Shown here: one piece after another, positions 63,146-64,000 of the stretch | Layout: each line of letters opens with the position of its first letter | Position numbering within the stretch: the first letter of the stretch is position 1 | From: Rubrivivax sp. | Lineage (GTDB): Bacteria > Pseudomonadota > Gammaproteobacteria > Burkholderiales > Burkholderiaceae_C | DNA length: 64,000 nt | NCBI GenBank assembly: GCA_027487905.1 | Contig: JAIYCR010000016.1 | Location: 17,369 to 81,368, forward strand | Direction: 5' to 3' | Program-made: the position numbers and the translations under genes | The notes under the pieces: generated by a model | Database searches by the model: none | What the model saw: the letters and a program-made list of their open reading frames with translations, nothing else | Told to the model about the DNA's origin: nothing

Positions 63146-63473
63146 GTGTGAAGCGGACCGATAGGCCGGATTCTGTGCGGCCACACCCCTTGCAGGGCGC
63201 GGCCGTGACCGCCATTCCTCTGGGCCGGGGGTCGCCCGCCCGGCTCGATGCCACCTACCCGCCAGCTCCGCGGAGCCACATCAACGCTGGCCTATTTGGT
63301 GTTGCTGCGCGTAGAGATTGCCCGTTTCACCCGGACTTAACCGGCTCGTCTCTGTTGCTCTGATCCTCACCTCACGGTGGAGAGGTGTTACCTCCTACGC
63401 TGCCCTGTGCAGTCCGGACCTTCCTCCAGTGCCAGGTTTCCCAGATGGCACCAGCGACGGTCTGGCGTGCTTC
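63146..63473 (-). ncRNA. rnpB: RNase P RNA
   Basis: The catalytic RNA that matures tRNA 5' ends, read on the minus strand. The 5' end GAAGCACGCCAGACCGTCGC parallels the E. coli start, and the 3' end CAGAATCCGGCCTATCGGTCCGCTTC pairs with it to form helix P1. In between are a conserved GGAAGGTCCGGAC (P4 strand), CACAGGGCAG, GGTAACACCT, AGAGCAACAGAGA, GTGAAACGGGC and CCAAATAGGCC segments. Length is about 328 bases, shorter than E. coli (377) but normal for related bacteria. Ends are estimated to within a few bases. The P4 strand reads AAGGT where most bacteria have AAAGT. Confidence 0.95.
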
Positions 63474-63482
63474 ACGAGAGGC

Positions 63483-63488
63483 ATTATC
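63483..63488 (-). promoter_or_regulatory. Candidate -10 box of rnpB
   Basis: On the minus strand GATAAT (5 of 6 to TATAAT) lies 9 bases before the predicted RNA 5' end. No clear -35 hexamer was found; a 6-bp dyad (63505-63520) covers that position. Confidence 0.45.
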
Positions 63489-63504
63489 CGCCCAGGTAGG
63501 TATC

Positions 63505-63520
63505 GCCGAGAGGGCTCGGC
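63505..63520. other. Short inverted repeat between rnpB and the FAD gene
   Basis: GCCGAG-AGGG-CTCGGC is a perfect 6-bp dyad. It overlaps the expected rnpB -35 region, and a TACAAT -10-like hexamer for the divergent plus-strand gene follows at 63524-63529. It could be shared regulation or chance. Confidence 0.35.
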
Positions 63521-63564
63521 TCCTACAATCGAAGGCTGATCCGGAAAACAGATCCCACACCGCC

Positions 63565-64000
63565 ATGATTCGCCTGACCGAGCTCAAGCTCCCCCTCGAC
63601 CATGCCGACTCGGCACTGGCCGAGCTCATCGCCCAGACCCTGGGCCTGGCCCCCCAGCAACTGCTGCACGTGCATGTGCACAAACGCAGCTTCGATGCAC
63701 GCCAGCACGTGCTCTCGCTGGTGTACCTCGCCCACGTGGACGTGGCCCCCGAGGTCGAGCTGGCGCTGCTGCAGAAGTTCGCCCAGCATCCGCACATCGG
63801 CCCCGCACCCGACCTGAGCTACCACCCGCCCGTGCAGGCCCCGGCCCAGCTGCCGCGCCGGCCGGTGGTAGTGGGCTTCGGGCCCTGCGGCATCTTTGCC
63901 GCGCTTTTGCTGGCGCAGATGGGCTTTCCTTCAGGCACACGTCGGTGTCCTTGCCGGACATCGCAGCGTCGCCCATGCCACGAAGATCCTGCAGAGGCAC
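63565..64000 (+). CDS. FAD-dependent dehydrogenase N-terminus, truncated and probably disrupted
   Basis: The first 121 residues (IRLTELKLPLDHADSAL..., HVHKRSFDARQHVLSLVYLAHVDV, then the FAD site VVVGFGPCGIFAALLLAQMGF) match the COG2509-type FAD-dependent dehydrogenases that carry a short N-terminal alpha/beta region before the dinucleotide site. The family then continues with a P-I/V-x-L-E-R-G segment. Here, from 63928, the frame instead reads PSGTRRCPCRTSQRR up to the window end, with lower GC and no resemblance. Either foreign DNA has inserted, the sequence is a junction artefact, or the frame is shifted; no frame continues the family. It is divergent from rnpB. Confidence 0.75.
   Translation, partial: MIRLTELKLPLDHADSALAELIAQTLGLAPQQLLHVHVHKRSFDARQHVLSLVYLAHVDVAPEVELALLQKFAQHPHIGPAPDLSYHPPVQAPAQLPRRPVVVGFGPCGIFAALLLAQMGFPSGTRRCPCRTSQRRPCHEDPAEA

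Noticed and set aside
63626..64000. Minus-strand open frame at the window end starting with PLQDLRGMGDAAMSGKDTDVCLKE
   Set aside because: Beyond the first 25 residues it is the antisense of the FAD gene and Arg/Ala/Pro-rich. The first part may belong to whatever disrupts that gene, but one end is not enough to call a gene.

Overview
The window is uniformly very GC-rich, with strong G/C bias at third codon positions, so most of the long antisense reading frames are shadows of real genes. Gene order and protein types point to a beta-proteobacterium of the order Burkholderiales, probably the Rubrivivax/Leptothrix/Roseateles neighbourhood. Markers are prlC-folD-(response regulator/sensor kinase)-aceE-aceF-lpdA with a lipoyl-E3 fusion, a complete flgA-flgN/flgB-flgL flagellar block, and an EpsE/EpsF/EpsG/EpsL-type exopolysaccharide (EPS) cluster. 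The genus is an inference. No tRNA, rRNA, CRISPR array, insertion sequence or prophage was seen, and no gap between genes exceeds 300 bases.

Layout. 1-5.8 kb: 3' end of rmuC, an MFS transporter, a secreted DUF4124/glutaredoxin-like protein, oligopeptidase prlC and folD. 5.8-15.5 kb: a FixL/FixJ-like two-component pair divergent from the pyruvate dehydrogenase operon aceE-aceF-lpdA. 15.5-17.2 kb: a nitronate monooxygenase-like gene overlapping tdk. 17.2-30.4 kb: a signalling block with a diguanylate cyclase, an Hpt protein overlapping a REC-PAS-GGDEF-EAL protein, an orphan histidine kinase, a GT4 glycosyltransferase, a REC-ANTAR regulator overlapping its soluble multi-PAS HisKA_2-type kinase, and an HDOD protein. 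30.4-42.9 kb: flgL to flgB on the minus strand, with flgA, flgM and flgN divergent on the plus strand.

43.1-59.3 kb: the EPS locus. It holds an EpsL-like outer-membrane barrel, galE, a WecG/TagA glycosyltransferase carrying a C-terminal STAS-like domain, a processive-type GT2, a GT4, a Wzx flippase, EpsE (outer-membrane export), EpsF (chain length), EpsG (ATPase partner with an MshEN-like N-terminus), an O-antigen ligase/polymerase-like membrane protein, a large secreted clan GH-A-like glycosidase and a PA14-domain protein. 59.4-64 kb: a Bcr/CflA MFS exporter, a PAS-containing chemoreceptor, an intradiol dioxygenase-like secreted protein, the RNase P RNA gene (rnpB) on the minus strand, and the start of an FAD-dependent dehydrogenase whose family similarity stops abruptly near 63928.

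How it fits together. Two opposite lifestyles sit side by side: the flagellar hook/rod genes and the EPS export genes, preceded by c-di-GMP synthesis and degradation proteins. The EpsG N-terminus matches the spacing of the c-di-GMP-binding MshEN repeat, which would link the two functionally. Other points worth following are the WecG-STAS fusion, the soluble 8-PAS kinase with an RNA-binding-type (ANTAR) regulator, the glycosidase/PA14 pair at the end of the EPS locus, and the disrupted end of the last gene.
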